Shown here piece by piece: positions 23,060 to 35,520 of a DNA stretch of 64,000 nucleotides. The notes under the pieces are model-generated. The model searched no databases, was not told the origin of the DNA, and saw nothing but the letters and a program-made list of their open reading frames with translations. How positions within the stretch are numbered: the stretch's first letter is position 1; each line of letters starts with the position of its first letter. The position numbers were made by a program, and so were the translations under genes. Origin of the DNA: Cryptomeria japonica (lineage: Eukaryota; Streptophyta; Pinopsida; Cupressales; Cupressaceae); contig NC_081412.1 of NCBI RefSeq assembly GCF_030272615.1, forward strand, positions 138,510,747-138,574,746, written 5' to 3'.

Positions 23060-24000
23060 TCCACAGTTCCCTTCAAGTATCTGAATATTCTCTTAACAAC
23101 AATGACATGACTCTTTCAAATCAGCTTGATATCTAGCAACCATGCACACAACATGCATAATGTCCACCCTAGTCTGAGTAAGATATAGCAATCCATCAAC
23201 CATAGACCTGTACAAACTCTGATTAGTTTTTGGAGAATCACAATTCTTAGATAATTTGCAACTAGTCACCATAGGAGTTCCAACTGGTTTGGAGTCATCT
23301 AATCCAAACTTCTTCAGCAATTCCCTCACATATTTAGTTTGAGATATAAAAATACCTTTTCCAGTCTATGAAATCTGCAAACCTAAGAAAATTTCATCTC
23401 ACCTATCATAGATATCTCAAATTCTTTTTGCATATCACTAAAAAACTTCTTGCTCAAGTGATCATCACCTCCAAAGATAATATCATCAACAAAGACTTCA
23501 ACAATCAAGATGTTATTGTTTTCAATCTTAAAGTAGAGATTACTATCAGGAATCCCTTTATTAAATCTCAAATTCAGCAAATACTTATCCAATCTATCAT
23601 ACCATGCTCTAGGGGCTTGTTTCAATCCATAAAGAGATTTCTTCAATTTACATACCATGTTTCCATCATCTGATAATTAAAATCCATCAGGTTGTTCAAT
23701 GTAGACTTCTTCCTCAACATCACCATTCAAAAAGGAATATTTGACATCCATCTGATATACCTTGAAATCTTTATAAGCAACATATGTTAGCAACAATCTA
23801 ACAACTTCTAGTCTGGCCAATGGAGAAAAAGTCTCCTCATAATAAATTCCTTCTTTCTGTGAATATCCTTTGCATACCAGTCTTGATTTATTTATGACAA
23901 CTTCATCTGCTTCATTCAATTTATTCTTCAATACCCATTTAGTACCAATAACATTCTTATCTTTAGGTCTAGGCACAAGCTCTCATCTGTTGTTAATATG
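23060..24000 (-). pseudogene. E3 reverse transcriptase
   Basis: RVT_2-type RT. Segments in order: [88 protein letters not shown] (the catalytic xVDD motif, intact) and KYVRELLKKFGLDDSKPVGT. Frame breaks near 23670 and 23370 and several TAG/TAA codons. Copies element RNA into cDNA in the virus-like particle. Confidence 0.9.
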
Positions 24001-24006
24001 ATCTAA

Positions 24007-25210
24007 TTATTCTCCCATAGCTCTCATCCAATTTTCATCTTTGCAAGCTTCAACAACATCTTTAGGTTCAACTTTAGAAATCAAACATACCTCTTCACCA
24101 ACTAGCCTTCTTCTAGTCATCACACCTTTGTTTTTATCTCCAATAATATGATTTTCTAAATGATTCATTCTCACATACTTTGGATTCTTATGATTAATCT
24201 GATTTTTAGATTCCTGCACCTCTCCACCAGTAGCAGCAACATCTGGATTAACTATCTCTATAGGATCATTCTGCTCCAGTTCTTCAGTTTGAATAGGATC
24301 TAGAACAACATGTTGTCCATCATCATATCCACAAGCTCTGATCTCTTTTCTGTAATCCTCATCAACCTTCATATTTTCATTTTCCACTATCTTTCTTAGT
24401 CTCTTATTGTAGCACTGGTAAGCTTTGCTCTTTTTTTAATATCCCAAGAAAATTCCTTCATCACTTCTTGCATCAAACTTTCCTATATCCTCATCTCTCT
24501 TGATATAACATTTGCTACCAAAAATTATGAAATATCTCACCGTAGGAACATGACCAAACCATAACTCATAAGGAGTCTTACCAGTATCACCTTTAATATG
24601 AACTCGATTGAATGTGTAAACAACGATGCTAATAGCTTCTCTCCAATAGATCTTGGAAACATTCCCTTCAATCAACATAGTCCTTGCAGCATCCAAGACA
24701 GTCTTGTTCTTCCTTTCAACAACTCCATTCTGCCCAGGGGTTCTAGGAGCAGATAATTGTCTTCTAATCCCATGCTTCTCACAAAGTGAATTAAAATCAT
24801 CAAAACATAATTCTCCACCTCTATAAGATCTCAGGCATTTCACCTTCAATCCTGACTTAGTCTCAACCTTTTCTTTGAATATCTTGAATTTGTCTAATGC
24901 TTCAAATTTCTCCTTCAAAAAGACAACCCACATCATCTTGTAATAATCATCAATTAGCAGCATAAAATATATATCTTTTTGCACACATCTAGCATTTATA
25001 GGTCCACACAGGTCAATATGAACAAGATCTAGCAATCCATCAGATGTATATTGCTTGCTCTTGAAATAAATTATTGTTTACTTACCCAGTTGACATTCCT
25101 TGCATACTAGATTAATAGGCTTATTAATCTTAGGAAGATCTCTAACAACTTGAATAGATATGATATTAATCATTGAAATTAAATTAACATGACACATTCT
25201 CTTATGCCAC
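24007..25210 (-). pseudogene. E3 integrase and linker
   Basis: GAG-pre-integrase remnant (CHVNL...CKECQLGK, the HHCC zinc finger) then the core: VHIDLCGP (first Asp kept), LRSYRGGE where LRSDxGGE is expected (second catalytic Asp changed to Tyr), and PGQNGVVERKNKT (Glu kept). So the D,D35E triad is broken even apart from stops. The linker (24387-24007) has MNHLENHIIGDKNKGVMTRR, the conserved lead-in to Copia RT. Confidence 0.9.
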
Positions 25211-25212
25211 AA

Positions 25213-25602
25213 TTAGCTTTCATCAATTTGAGCAATCAAACAACTTTTCTCACCAGCATTCAAATGAAAAATATTACTTTCAGTCTTAGTCCCAGATGCA
25301 ATCTCTATACCAGAGGCATTTAGGATCTTACGTTTTCCATGCTTGAATTGAAAATCATAACCTTTGTCAACCATCTGTCCAACACTCAACACATTATGAT
25401 TCAAACCTTCAACATAAAAAAAATCATCAGTATTATGCTTACCATCAAAAGAAATAGAACCTTTACCATGGATCACACAGGCTTTGTCATCTCCAAATCT
25501 CACTATTCCATCATCATACCTTTCCATAAAAAAATTCCTTTTAGCACTAGTCATATGATGTGAACAACCATTGTCAATCACCCATTCATCCTTTTCCTTC
25601 AA
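25213..25602 (-). pseudogene. E3 aspartic protease
   Basis: KDEWVIDNGCSHHMT where VIDSGCSHHM is usual: the D-S/T-G active site reads D-N-G. Then KACVIHGKGSI and GLNHNVLSVGQMVDKGYDF. In another frame from gag because of an indel near 25595. In E4 gag and protease are in one frame here, so this is decay, not programmed frameshifting. Ends at a stop where the pre-integrase region should continue. Confidence 0.85.
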
Positions 25603-26731
25603 CTTTAGCAGCTAAAGATTTTTCCTCAATAGTGCAGCTAGTGAAATCAACAGGCACCGATCCATCTTCCTTAATGGCAAGAAACACAACTTTATCTCCT
25701 TCTGATTCTTCATATGTAACACCTTCATCATCAACATAATAGAAGTTATTATGATTTCTATAATTCCGGTTAGACTTGTAAGGCTTATCATACTTCTCAT
25801 GCTTCTCATATCTATCATTTAAATCATGCTTATCAAATTTATCATTCCTATCATACTTAGCCATTCTCTCCAAGCACCTAGAAGAAAAATGTCCTACCTT
25901 ATTGCAAGAGAAATATTTCAAGATAAATTTTCCATCGTACTTACCAGCTCCTTTAGGCAATCTCTGGGAAATTAATGCTTCAAGCTCATCCAGTTCTCTT
26001 TCTTTCTCTTCCATCTCTCTCCTTTCTCTTTCATATCTGGATACTCTGTATTCTACAAGTTCATACTTCTGTTTACCAAATACATATGCTCTAAATGTTG
26101 TCTCAAACTTTCCATGTGATTCACCAAATTTGCTCAGCTCAAATGCAACAATCTTTCCAACCAACTTATCTCTTATCACTATAGTTACACTTTGGATCTC
26201 ATCTATATAAACTACCTTATGTTTGTAAGTAGGAAGCAAAGATCTCAACACCTTAGCAACAATTTCATCTTGAAGGGTTCCACCGATACATCTGATACCT
26301 AGGACAAGATCATTCACCTTGGCCATAAAGGTATTTATGTTCTCATCTTCTCCCATCTTCCATATCTCATATTTCCCTTTCAAACTCCGCAACTTAGCAA
26401 CTTTCAATTGTTTATCTCCTTCATATAGGATCTCAAGCTTTTCCCAGATCTCATGTGTGGTATAAAGTCCCATTACATTTGTCATCTCAGAATCAATCAA
26501 GGCACTCGACATTGCTTCCTTCGCTATAATTTTATGTTCATATTTCTTGATCTCATCAATAGTAATCGGTCTATTCAAAGGAGCGAAATAGGCATCCTTT
26601 GTAATGTTCCAGTAGTCTTCTCCAAGACATCTTAAGTGCACTTCCATCTGGTTCTTCCATATAGCATAGTTACTTCTATCAAATCTCAGACTCTCCTTCT
26701 TAAAGATAACACTTCCACTTCTATTTTCCAT
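25586..26731 (-). pseudogene. E3 Gag
   Basis: Start at the second Met (26731, MENRSGSVIFKKESLRFDRS), 43 bp inside the PBS. N-terminal Copia gag domain (SNYAIWKNQMEVHLRCLGED), UBN2-type middle (THEIWEKLEILYEGD, LKVAKLRSLKGKYEIWKMGE), a Glu/Arg-rich helix (EMEEKERELDELEALISQRL) and a single zinc knuckle YFSCNKVGHFSSRC (first Cys to Tyr; E4 keeps CFSC). About 382 residues, uninterrupted, so the best preserved frame of E3. Forms the virus-like particle. Confidence 0.9.
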
Positions 26732-26773
26732 CTCGGATCTCCTCAAGGGGTTAAGCTTCTTCCGGAGGATCTA

Positions 26774-26785
26774 GCTCTGATACCA
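26774..26785 (-). promoter_or_regulatory. E3 primer-binding site
   Basis: Minus strand TGGTATCAGAGC, a perfect match to the plant initiator-Met-tRNA-type PBS, two bases from the LTR. Confidence 0.92.
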
Positions 26786-26787
26786 AT

Positions 26788-28106
26788 TATTGGAAACAAT
26801 AATGAACGAAAACTGAGAGGGGGGGAATGAATCAGTTTTCATCGGATCTACAAACTTAACCACAAATAAAAATATGATAAACTATAGCAATAATAGAGAT
26901 AAGAAAATTGATAGCACAACACACAACACCAAGATTTTGATGTAGAAAACCCGGTTAAGGGAAAAACCATGGTGGGAACCTACCCACAATAAGATGATAC
27001 TTCACAGTAGTATGTGAAAATATTACAGTGGGGAATGCACATGCATTCAGGCACACTGCACTCACTGCTTAAAAAATAATGACCTGAAAGGCTACAACCC
27101 TTAGGGAAGTCTCACTGACTTACAACAAGATTTGGACTACAATCTGGAAGGAATGAACTACAATAATAGCATCTCCAAATGCCTGATGACAATTCTGGTT
27201 AAGCTCAATTGTCTGCTCTACAATGCCAATATTTTCTCAATCACAATGTTGAAGGATGAATCAATTGATCACACATACACCACTCTCTGATAATGCATAC
27301 ACAACCTTGATACCTAAATCACGTGACTATATCACCTATATAAACAATTCATCAACCTTGACAACAAGGTTGACTAAACCCTCAACTCACAATTAATTAC
27401 ATCACATGATACAAAGATCAATCACCAAACCAATATAATGATTTACATGACATAACATGGACCTAATTCAAATATCCAAAAATGCAACACTACCAGAAAT
27501 CATGCCAATATCAACCACAACATGCTACACCAGCAGGAAAACTGCATAACACGAAGAACATCACTAGTTCAGCAAAATCACCAAAAAATTGCACAACACT
27601 TAATGTGGATCATCAAAATAAATAGGACACAATTATAAAACACCAAAAAGCACATTAGAATCATCAACAATAACTGTGCCAACACCACTTAGCAAATCTT
27701 CATCGATCAACATCTAAAACTCAAGAATACTCAATTTATAGCAACTGTCACAAAGAAAGATTACCTATGAAGCACCAAATCATGAACCATCTGAAATTAA
27801 GATACATGAGAACATCCAAAACAATATCCCAAGATCTTAGCACAAGATCTGATCACACTGGAATATACCGGAGGAAATACTGAACTCTACAAAGCACTGA
27901 TTAGATAAACAAACTGCAAAACTAGATCATCTCATATGATCAATTAAGCTTACTGGATCACCAAAACCAATACAAAAGAATATAATGATACTAAAGATAC
28001 TCCATACACAAAACCATAATCCCAATAAACCAATCTGCAGTCACCAGAGTAGGAATATGCTGATATCAATGACAACAACATATCCTAGTAGCAACAATGT
28101 CCAACA
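26788..28106 (-). repeat. E3 5' LTR
   Basis: 1319 bp. Low-coordinate end reads TATTGGAAAC (TG changed to TA), other end CCAACA. Conserved motif GGGAAAAACCATGGTGGG at 26959. Confidence 0.9.
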
Positions 28107-28111
28107 TGGCA
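28107..28111. repeat. Target-site duplication of E3, right
   Basis: TGGCA, identical to 21810-21814. Confidence 0.88.
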
Positions 28112-28638
28112 TCAGTGCTTTGATTAGTTTTCCTCCCCTATACTAGCATGTAATTCCTATCTAATAAACTTAATCAACAATTTAGGGTATGTACTATCTC
28201 CCCATACTTGGGTGGTCATTGACTCCTCCCCACTCATTCATTATGTTGTGCATGTCATGGAACATTCACCATCTTCGTTGCTCCTTCGCTCTGGGCTCCT
28301 TCTGTGTATGATAATTAAGAGTGCACAAATGACCTCCTATGTCCCCCCTATAGCCTATATGTACCCCTGTAGCCTATATGTACCCCTCCTTTCCACTTTT
28401 TTGCCTTCATAATTTTCCCCCATCTTATCCTCTTTCATCAGTTCCTTTGCCAATTCTTTTTTTTCCTTCTTTCCCTTTTTGTCACCTTTTTTCTTTTTTT
28501 TTGAGAATTTACCTTGAAAATTCAAATTTTTTTGTAAAAATTCTCAAGGGACCATCATCCTTCCATATTTCTCCACCTTCCCTCACTAGGGCATCATTTT
28601 TTTTTCTTTGACACGATGTCGTTTCACAACACTGAGTC
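28112..28638. other. Non-coding spacer, right part, after E3
   Basis: No gene. T/C-rich (28400-28510), leading to the PPT. Confidence 0.4.
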
Positions 28639-28652
28639 AAAGAGGGGTAAAA
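28639..28652 (+). promoter_or_regulatory. Polypurine tract of Gypsy-like element, copy 2
   Basis: AAAGAGGGGTAAAA then TATAGATACCTAAAAATT. Differs by one base from the copy-1 PPT, and the LTR start differs from TGTAGACACC by two transitions. Confidence 0.65.
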
Positions 28653-29650
28653 TATAGATACCTAAAAATTAATGAAATTTTATTTAATTAATTATCCTTG
28701 TAACCCTTTATCCATCCCAAATAACTAATTGAATTTTATTTAATTAACTATTCCCACATTCAATATAATTAATAATATCCCCCTTTCTTCCCAAAGTTTG
28801 ATTTATTTTATTAAATTGAACCCCACTTTAGCCCATTAGACAAATATTCCTCTAAGTCAAATTAGCTAATTAATTTCTAAATAATTAACTCGTATCCTAG
28901 ATTCCTGTAAATCCTCTCACTAAGCCCACTTGTTAAAGCTAATTAATTAGTGCCTAATCCTCATTATTATTTTCCTCCAATTTTAAATGCATCCCACCAA
29001 CCCAAGTTCACATGTGACACCCCTCTTAAATTAACTTGCATGCACAAATTATTTTCAAGCCTCCACCTCACTCTTTGACCAAGGGTGCTCACACATCTGT
29101 GAGGATGCTCTTCCCGATAGAACCACCCTACACTTTCCCTTTTCATCAATTTTTCACTTCCCTCTTCTTGCACCTCTCACACTTTTCCATTTTGTGTCCA
29201 TTTTTCATTCTCTTGTTCTTCCCATGTGTGAGAACACCTTTCCCTCTTCCTTGTGCAAAGTGTTTGTCCTAATATTCCCACCCATGGCTAAACATTCAAT
29301 CCCACTCATCTCCTCTCCTTCAATCTTAGCCCTTCATCAACTTTTGATCTCAACCATCCATTTGTACCTCAAAAATCTATTAATTTGAGCCTCCCCCCTC
29401 ATATCCATATCACAATTTTCATGTTATGCTACCATATGCACTCCAAGATCCCTACTTTGTTGTGTAAGTTAGAGACAAATGCACATATCCAATCATCAAG
29501 AAAAAATCAAGTGGCTAAGATCGCACTACTTCTAGTTCAATCCACAAATTAAGTTAAAGGTATAGTTTTTGTTTGAGCTCTTGGTTTTGTGGTTAAACAT
29601 TTACCTAGCATCATATTTTTTATTGCTTTTAGAAACATCAATGCAAAGCA
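28653..29650 (+). mobile_element. LTR of Gypsy-like element, copy 2 (end approximate)
   Basis: Starts after the PPT. TTTAATTAA-rich first part (28675-28960), then C/T-rich. Lacks the 47-bp array of copy 1, so it is a divergent relative. The right end cannot be fixed. Confidence 0.4.
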
Positions 29651-30587
29651 TTATCAAGACCAAACCTAACTAGTCAACATACTATTATCACCAAAATTAT
29701 CAACTGCAACACCATGGACTTGAAAAGATAGAAGTGTAATGTTCATAGAGCATAGAAATTATATCCAAGACTACAAGACCATATATACAAATGTAGAGGA
29801 ATGAAAAACATTCTTTCAAACTATTTTCAACACACTTTTTTTAGAAACTTCACTCTTAATCAACTTTTGAAAGCTAGAACAACATTAGCTTCACTAAGGA
29901 ATAATAAAGGAAATACTACAGCTTGTAGTATACACAAGATCATTTGGAAAACATTACTTCATCATCATTATTCTAATTCTCATCTTAATACTTCTAGTTC
30001 TCATCTTAATTATTTTAATCCCCATTTTAATATGATATCATCATGATACTAGCTATGATCATCATTGTCATTACTAAAAAACCATCAGAATACACGAGCA
30101 AGCCTCATATAAATATCTTCATTATCATTTTTTTGAAATACCTCATTATTATAGTCATACATGGTGAGACATCAACACCAAATTGATGGTGGAATTCCAA
30201 CCCAGGACATCATCAACAACATCTCTAGACAACTGCATATTTGACATAACAATTTTCAGCATCATTATCATGGTATCAACCCTAATTGTCTCTACAACAC
30301 ACATTAGACATAACTCATCAAAATTAGCATCAATATCGTCAATCATGACACCATAGCATGTTGGATATCAATACTAAGAGGGTATAACTAAACAATGAAT
30401 CACCGACATAATACTCATCAAAATTAGCATCAATATCATTAATCACGACACCATAGCATGTTGGATATCAATACTAAGAGGGTAGACCTAAATAGTGAAT
30501 CATCTACATAATACTCATCTACAGTTTTCATTAATGATACCATACATCCAATTGATTATCTACACTTTACATAAATGACATCCCCTA
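29651..30587. other. Non-coding CA/AT-rich repeat flank of E4
   Basis: No gene. Rich in catcat/caacac words, with a 100-bp tandem duplication. Continues after E4 at 37759. Confidence 0.4.
30313..30524. repeat. 100-bp tandem duplication (about 2.1 copies)
   Basis: ACTCATCAAAATTAGCATCA starts at 30313 and again at 30413. Copies 30313-30412 and 30413-30512 differ at a handful of bases. A third copy begins (ACTCATCTACAG) at 30513. Confidence 0.9.
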
Positions 30588-30592
30588 GCACC
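30588..30592. repeat. Target-site duplication of E4, left
   Basis: GCACC before TGTTGGCATT. Matches 37754-37758. Confidence 0.88.
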
Positions 30593-31866
30593 TGTTGGCA
30601 TTATGGATGAATTGATTATGTGTTGCATTGATGTTTTGTCATTGATGTCAACACTAGTTGTTATGGTTGGTTACCGTCAGACAGGTTTTGGTTACCGGTA
30701 GAACATCTAGTGTTACCGGTATAAGAGAATATCTATTGGACACTTCTGACATATTTGGATCTATGGAATGTGATTGGTTACATGTGGTATGTGCTTCTAG
30801 AGCACGTCTTGGTTAGATGGTATTGACTTGGTAATCAGATGCTATCATACACTCTGGTAAACCCTTATCGACATTGGTTTAAGGCTTTACTGACAGAGCT
30901 CTCACTAAGGAATCTTGATAGGATGCATAATTGCGATTGGTGCAACTTCTACATGGATTTCAAGATGCTAAAGATGTTCTTTGATCGTGCTTCAAGTGCT
31001 TGAAGACATTTCTTTGGCATGGTAGACCCAGAATAGGTCCAGTGCCTATTTAGGTTATGGACTGGTATCATGATAACGTGTACTCTACATGCTACCAAGA
31101 TGTTTTGAGATGATCTATGGATTGGTTATTGTTGTTTTGGTCTTAAGTTGACATGGCATATCATTGTAATATGGATTTATGAAATGATCTTATTGTAATA
31201 TCTTTTAGGTGGCTGACCTAATTGGTTTAGGCCTTAGGGTTTGTATAAAATGATGTAAGATCTCATTGTAGATCGTGGTATGGGAATGGAATAAGTTTTC
31301 ATGATCTTGGAATGCAATATCATAAGCGAAGGAGATTTGGTCGATCATAGGTGATCGAATCTAAATTAAGGAAGAGGTCAAAGGCCTCCGTTATTGAGCT
31401 TAACCAGGACTATAATCAAGCATGGTAGATGTTATCTCTAGTAGTTCACTCTATTGGATTGCTGCCCATTTATCTTGAGATGGTTGTAGCCTCTCTTTAG
31501 TCAGTGAGACTCTTTTGTAATGAGTAGTACGCTCTAGGCAGTGTGCCTTCCCGCATGTGCAGGCCCCTCATTGTATCACATACTTTCTATAGAAGTATCA
31601 TCTGACTATGGGTAGGCTTCCCACTGTGGTTTTTAGCTTTCCACGTTTTCCACATACAAATTATGGTGTTATGTGGTATGGTTTCTTTGCATTGATTATC
31701 TGTTTAATTATTAAGTTATATTTTTTACCAGTATCTGTTCCTACTGGCATTTGTGTGTGCTTTACCAGTACTTGATTTGTTTAATGGTTATTAAGTGGAT
31801 TAAAAGTTATAATCTGTTAACAACTGATTCACCCCCCCTCTTAGTTGTTCACTGGTTATCCTAACA
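30593..31866 (+). repeat. E4 5' LTR
   Basis: 1274 bp, TGTTGG...CCTAACA. ACCGGT-like words at 30670-30725. Motif CCACTGTGGTTTTTAGC near 31621. C-tract GATTCACCCCCCCTCTTAGT near 31826. Confidence 0.92.
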
Positions 31867-31868
31867 AT

Positions 31869-31880
31869 TGGTATCAGATC
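31869..31880 (+). promoter_or_regulatory. E4 primer-binding site
   Basis: TGGTATCAGATC two bases after the LTR. One change from TGGTATCAGAGC. Confidence 0.88.
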
Positions 31881-31924
31881 TTTGGTCCTCTTTTATAGAA
31901 GCTTAATCGCTTGAGGTAGATCCT

Positions 31925-33060
31925 ATGGCAGCTAACACTTCTAATCCACCAACAACTATTTTCAGAAGAGAAATCCCTAAGCTTGATGGAACAAATTATG
32001 GGATATGGAAAATTCAAATGGAGATCCATCTTAGATGTCTTGGCAAGGATATTTGGGAGATCACTGAGAAAGGATATACACCTTATGATCTGGCATCTGG
32101 CAATCCTTCTCCTGCAAACTTGGATAAGAATATTGAGAATGATTGCAGAGCTAGAGAAGCCCTCTTGTGTTAACTTACTGATCAGCAGATCATGGGATTA
32201 ATTGATAAATCATTAGCTAAGGTTATGTGGGATAAATTGCAAACTCTGAATGAAGGTGATCCTACTGCCAAATTGCTAAACTTGATGACTATCGGGTAAG
32301 ATATGAAAACTTAAAGATGGAAGATAATGAAAGAATTATTGTGTTTATGGAAAGAGTAAATGAGATTGTTATGGGAATTCAATGTTGTGGAGGATTTCTG
32401 AGTGAAGATGAAATAGTTTCCAAAGTCTTGAGAGCCCTTCCACCGGCTTACAAGATGAAGGCAACTGTAATTAATGAGTTGAGAATAATGGCTAACTCTT
32501 CAGTTAACATAGACATTCTGATTGGGAAATTATCTGCTTTTGAGCTTGAAGAATTTGGATCTTCTAGAGCTATAAAGTTTGAACTTGCTTTTCATGCATC
32601 ATCATCATCATCATCTACCAGCAAAAGTGATTGGAAATTTTTATATGCAAAATAATTGGAAGACATGAGGAAAGAAGATGAATAATTTGAGCAACTTGAA
32701 GCCTTATTTGCTAGAAGAGTACCTAAATGTCCGACAAGAAGTAAGTATGAAGGAAAAGAACCTTTTAAATGTTTTTCATGTAATAAGATTGGTCATTTTG
32801 CATCTAGATGTCCTGAAAGGAATGCAAGCTTTGCGGAAAGAGTTAAGAAATCATTTAAGCCTAACCAAAAAATATATAGATTCAAGAAAAGTAAACAATG
32901 CTACATAGTGGATGAGGAAGGAGTAACCGATGACTTTGGAGATGAACCAATAGAAGACTTTGCTAGTGGATCCGACAATGGAAAGGAACGGGTGTTCTAT
33001 GCTTTAAAGAAAGATGAACTAGAACTGGCTATCAAAAATGAAGAAAAGGCCTTGGAAGAA
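31925..33060 (+). pseudogene. E4 Gag
   Basis: ATG at 31925 (MAANTSNPPTTIFRREIPKL), then DGTNYGIWKIQMEIHLRCLG, the Copia gag N-terminus. A TAA near 32171 and a one-base frameshift near 32283 break it. Continues YENLKMEDNERIIVFMERVN, FLSEDEIVSKVLRALPPAYK and an intact zinc knuckle CFSCNKIGHFASRC (about 32776-32817). Linker EEGVTDDFGDEPIEDF leads into protease in the same frame, as in a single Gag-Pol polyprotein. Confidence 0.9.
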
Positions 33061-33470
33061 AAAGTTGAAGATAAAGATGAATGGGTAATTGATAGTGGAT
33101 GCTCACATCATATGATTGGAGATAAAGGCAAATTTCTATCCCTGCAAGGATACAATGGCGGTCAAGTCAGATTTGGAGATGACAAAGCATGTATGATCAG
33201 AGGTAGAGGTATTATTTCTTTGGATAACAAGCATAACATTGATAATGTCTATTATGTAGAAGGTTTAAAGCATAATCTTTTGAGTGTGGTCAATTGGTGG
33301 ACAAAGGTTTCCAACTTCAGTTTAAAGATAGAAAATGCAAAATCATTAACAAGACTGGTTTGGAGATTGCAACCGGTATTTAGACTGGAGGTAATATCTT
33401 TCACTTGAACACTGGTAATAAGACATGTTTGATTTCTCATATTGATGAGTGTTGAATATGGTAGAAGAGG
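33061..33470 (+). pseudogene. E4 aspartic protease
   Basis: KDEWVIDSGCSHHMIG keeps the D-S-G active site. Then FGDDKACMIRGRGIISLDNK and YYVEGLKHNLLSV, after which a frameshift (about 33285) moves the rest to another frame. Cleaves the polyprotein. Confidence 0.88.
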
Positions 33471-34250
33471 TTGTGTCATGCTAATTTTGATTGTATTGTT
33501 AAGATCAGGTCAACTAAGGTAGTTAGAGATATACCTAATATTATGAAGCCTCATAATCGGGTATGTAAGGAATGTCAATTGGGAAAGCAAGTTAGAAGTT
33601 CCTTTAAGAGCATACATGATAAATCTAATGATGTACTTGATTTGATTCAAACTGACTTATGTGGTCTAGCAAGGACTAGAAGATTTCAAGGTGATAGGTA
33701 TTTCATGTTGATTATTGATGACTATTCTAGAATGATGTGAGTGACTTTTTTAAGGGAGAAGTCTAAAGCCTTTGAGAAATTCAAAATCTTTAAATCAAAG
33801 GTTGAAATAGAAACTGGATTGAAAATCAAATGTCTAAGATCAGATCATGTCGGTGAGTTCACTTCTCACAAATTTAACAGTTATTGTGAGATAAATGGAA
33901 TCAGAAGATAATTATCGGCACCTCAGACTCCTTAGCAGAATGGAGTAGTGGAAAGAAAGAACAAAACCATTTTGGATGCAACAAGATCTATGATGATGGA
34001 AGCCAAATTTCCTCATATCTATTGGAGAGAAGTGGTGAGTACAATAGTCTACACATTCAACAGAGTTCACATCAAAGGTGAAACCGGTAAGACCCCTTAT
34101 GAATTATGGTTTGGACATACACCTACTATTAAATATTTTAGAACTTTAGGAAGTAAATTCTATATAAAAAGAGATGATTTAATTGGAAAGTTTGATACTA
34201 GATGTGATGAAGGGATATTTCTTGGTTATTCAATTCAAAGCAAAGCATAT
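33471..34250 (+). pseudogene. E4 integrase
   Basis: HHCC zinc finger (CHANFDC...CKECQLGK), then IQTDLCGLART (Asp 1), IIDDYSRMM, a stop, CLRSDHVGEFTSHKF (Asp 2 kept, unlike E3), stops in the next stretch, QNGVVERKNKTIL (Glu kept), and VVSTIVYTFNRVHIKGETGK to CDEGIFLGYS. All three D,D35E residues remain; inactive because of three stops. Confidence 0.92.
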
Positions 34251-35520
34251 AGATGTTATAACAAAAGATTGCAGAGAATTGTGGAATGTGCTAATGTGAA
34301 AGTGGATGAGCAGTATAGAAATCATTCTATATCATATGATAGGGAACCGGTAGTGGAAATGATCATAACTAAACCGATAATGCCTCAACCGATACGAGAA
34401 ACTGAGACAGTTACACCAACACAATCAAAAAATTCAATTGTGACTGATGATCAGAGCAGTGAGCCTGAAGTTCAGAATACACCAAGGTATGTAAGATTAA
34501 ATCATTCTAAAGATCATATTATTGGAGATAAGAACAAGGGAGTTATGACAAGAAGAAAACTGGAAAATGAAGAGGTATGTCTTATTTCAAAAATTAAACC
34601 GGCAACTGTTATTGAAGCTTGTAAGGATGAACATTGGTTAAAAGCTATGGAAGATGAATTAGATCAGATAGAGAAAAATGAGACTTGGTCTTTAGTTCCC
34701 CGACTAAAAATAAGAATGTTATTAGAACTAAATAGGTTTTTAGGAATAAACTGAATGAGGATGGTCAAGTTGTAAGAAGCAAGGCTAGATTGGTTTGTAA
34801 AGGACATTCTCAAATGGAAGGAATTGATTATGGTGAGACATTTGCACCTGTAGCTAGAATTGAAGCTGTTAGACTATTTCTTGCCTATGCAACTTATAAG
34901 AACTATAAGGTTTATCAAAAGGATGTTAAATGTGCATTTTTGAATGGTGAACTTGAGGAAGAAGTTTACATTGAGCAACCTAATGGATTTTCACTGATAA
35001 ATGATAAAGATATGGTTTGCAGTTTTAAGAAAGCTTTATATGGATTGAAATAGTCTCCTAGAGCTTGGTATGCAAGGTTGGATAAATAAATTTCGAAGCT
35101 TGGTTTTACTAAAGACACTACCGATAGTAATTTATATTATAAGATGAGTGATAATGATATTCTGATTACTAAAGTATTTGTTGATGATATCATTTTTGGA
35201 GGAGAAGATAAATTGTGCATGGAATTTGCTAGCAATATGAAGAATGGATTTGAAATGTCCATGATTGGTGAGATGAGATTTTTCTTAGGTTTGCATATTA
35301 CTCAAACTAACAAAGGCACTTTTATCTGTCAAACTAAGTATCTGAGGGAATTATTGAAGAAGTTTGGTATGGATAATTCCAAACCGGTAAGTACTCCTAT
35401 GGTGACAAGTGAGAAATTATCTATCAAGGATACTTCTACACTGGTAAATCTGACAAGGTATAAGTCTATGATTGGTGGTCTGTTATATCTAACTCTGACT
35501 AGACCAGATATTATGAATGC
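34251..35520 (+). pseudogene. E4 linker and reverse transcriptase
   Basis: Linker with VRLNHSKDHIIGDKNKGVMT. Frameshift near 34705, then RNKLNEDGQVVRSKARLVCK, GIDYGETFAPVARIEAVRLF, YQKDVKCAFLNGELEEEVYI, KALYGLK, stop, SPRAWYARLDK, stop, and VFVDDIIFGGEDKL (intact xVDD). Ends KSMIGGLLYLTLTRPDIMNA. RVT_2 family. Confidence 0.92.

Larger units (their letters stand above)
21815..28106 (-). mobile_element. E3: Ty1/Copia gag-pol element with truncated 3' LTR (6.29 kb)
   Basis: Perfect TSD TGGCA, full 5' LTR (26788-28106), perfect primer-binding site, then gag, protease, integrase, RT and RNase H in Copia order on the minus strand. The 3' LTR keeps only its last ~570 bp (21815-~22384); the U3 start and PPT are deleted. 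LTR divergence over the shared 255 bp is roughly 7-8% (eye count). All frames carry stops or frameshifts. Confidence 0.92.

Noticed and set aside
25586-25602. Programmed frameshift between gag and protease in E3
   Set aside because: E4 has gag and protease in one frame at this point, so the E3 shift is most simply an indel.
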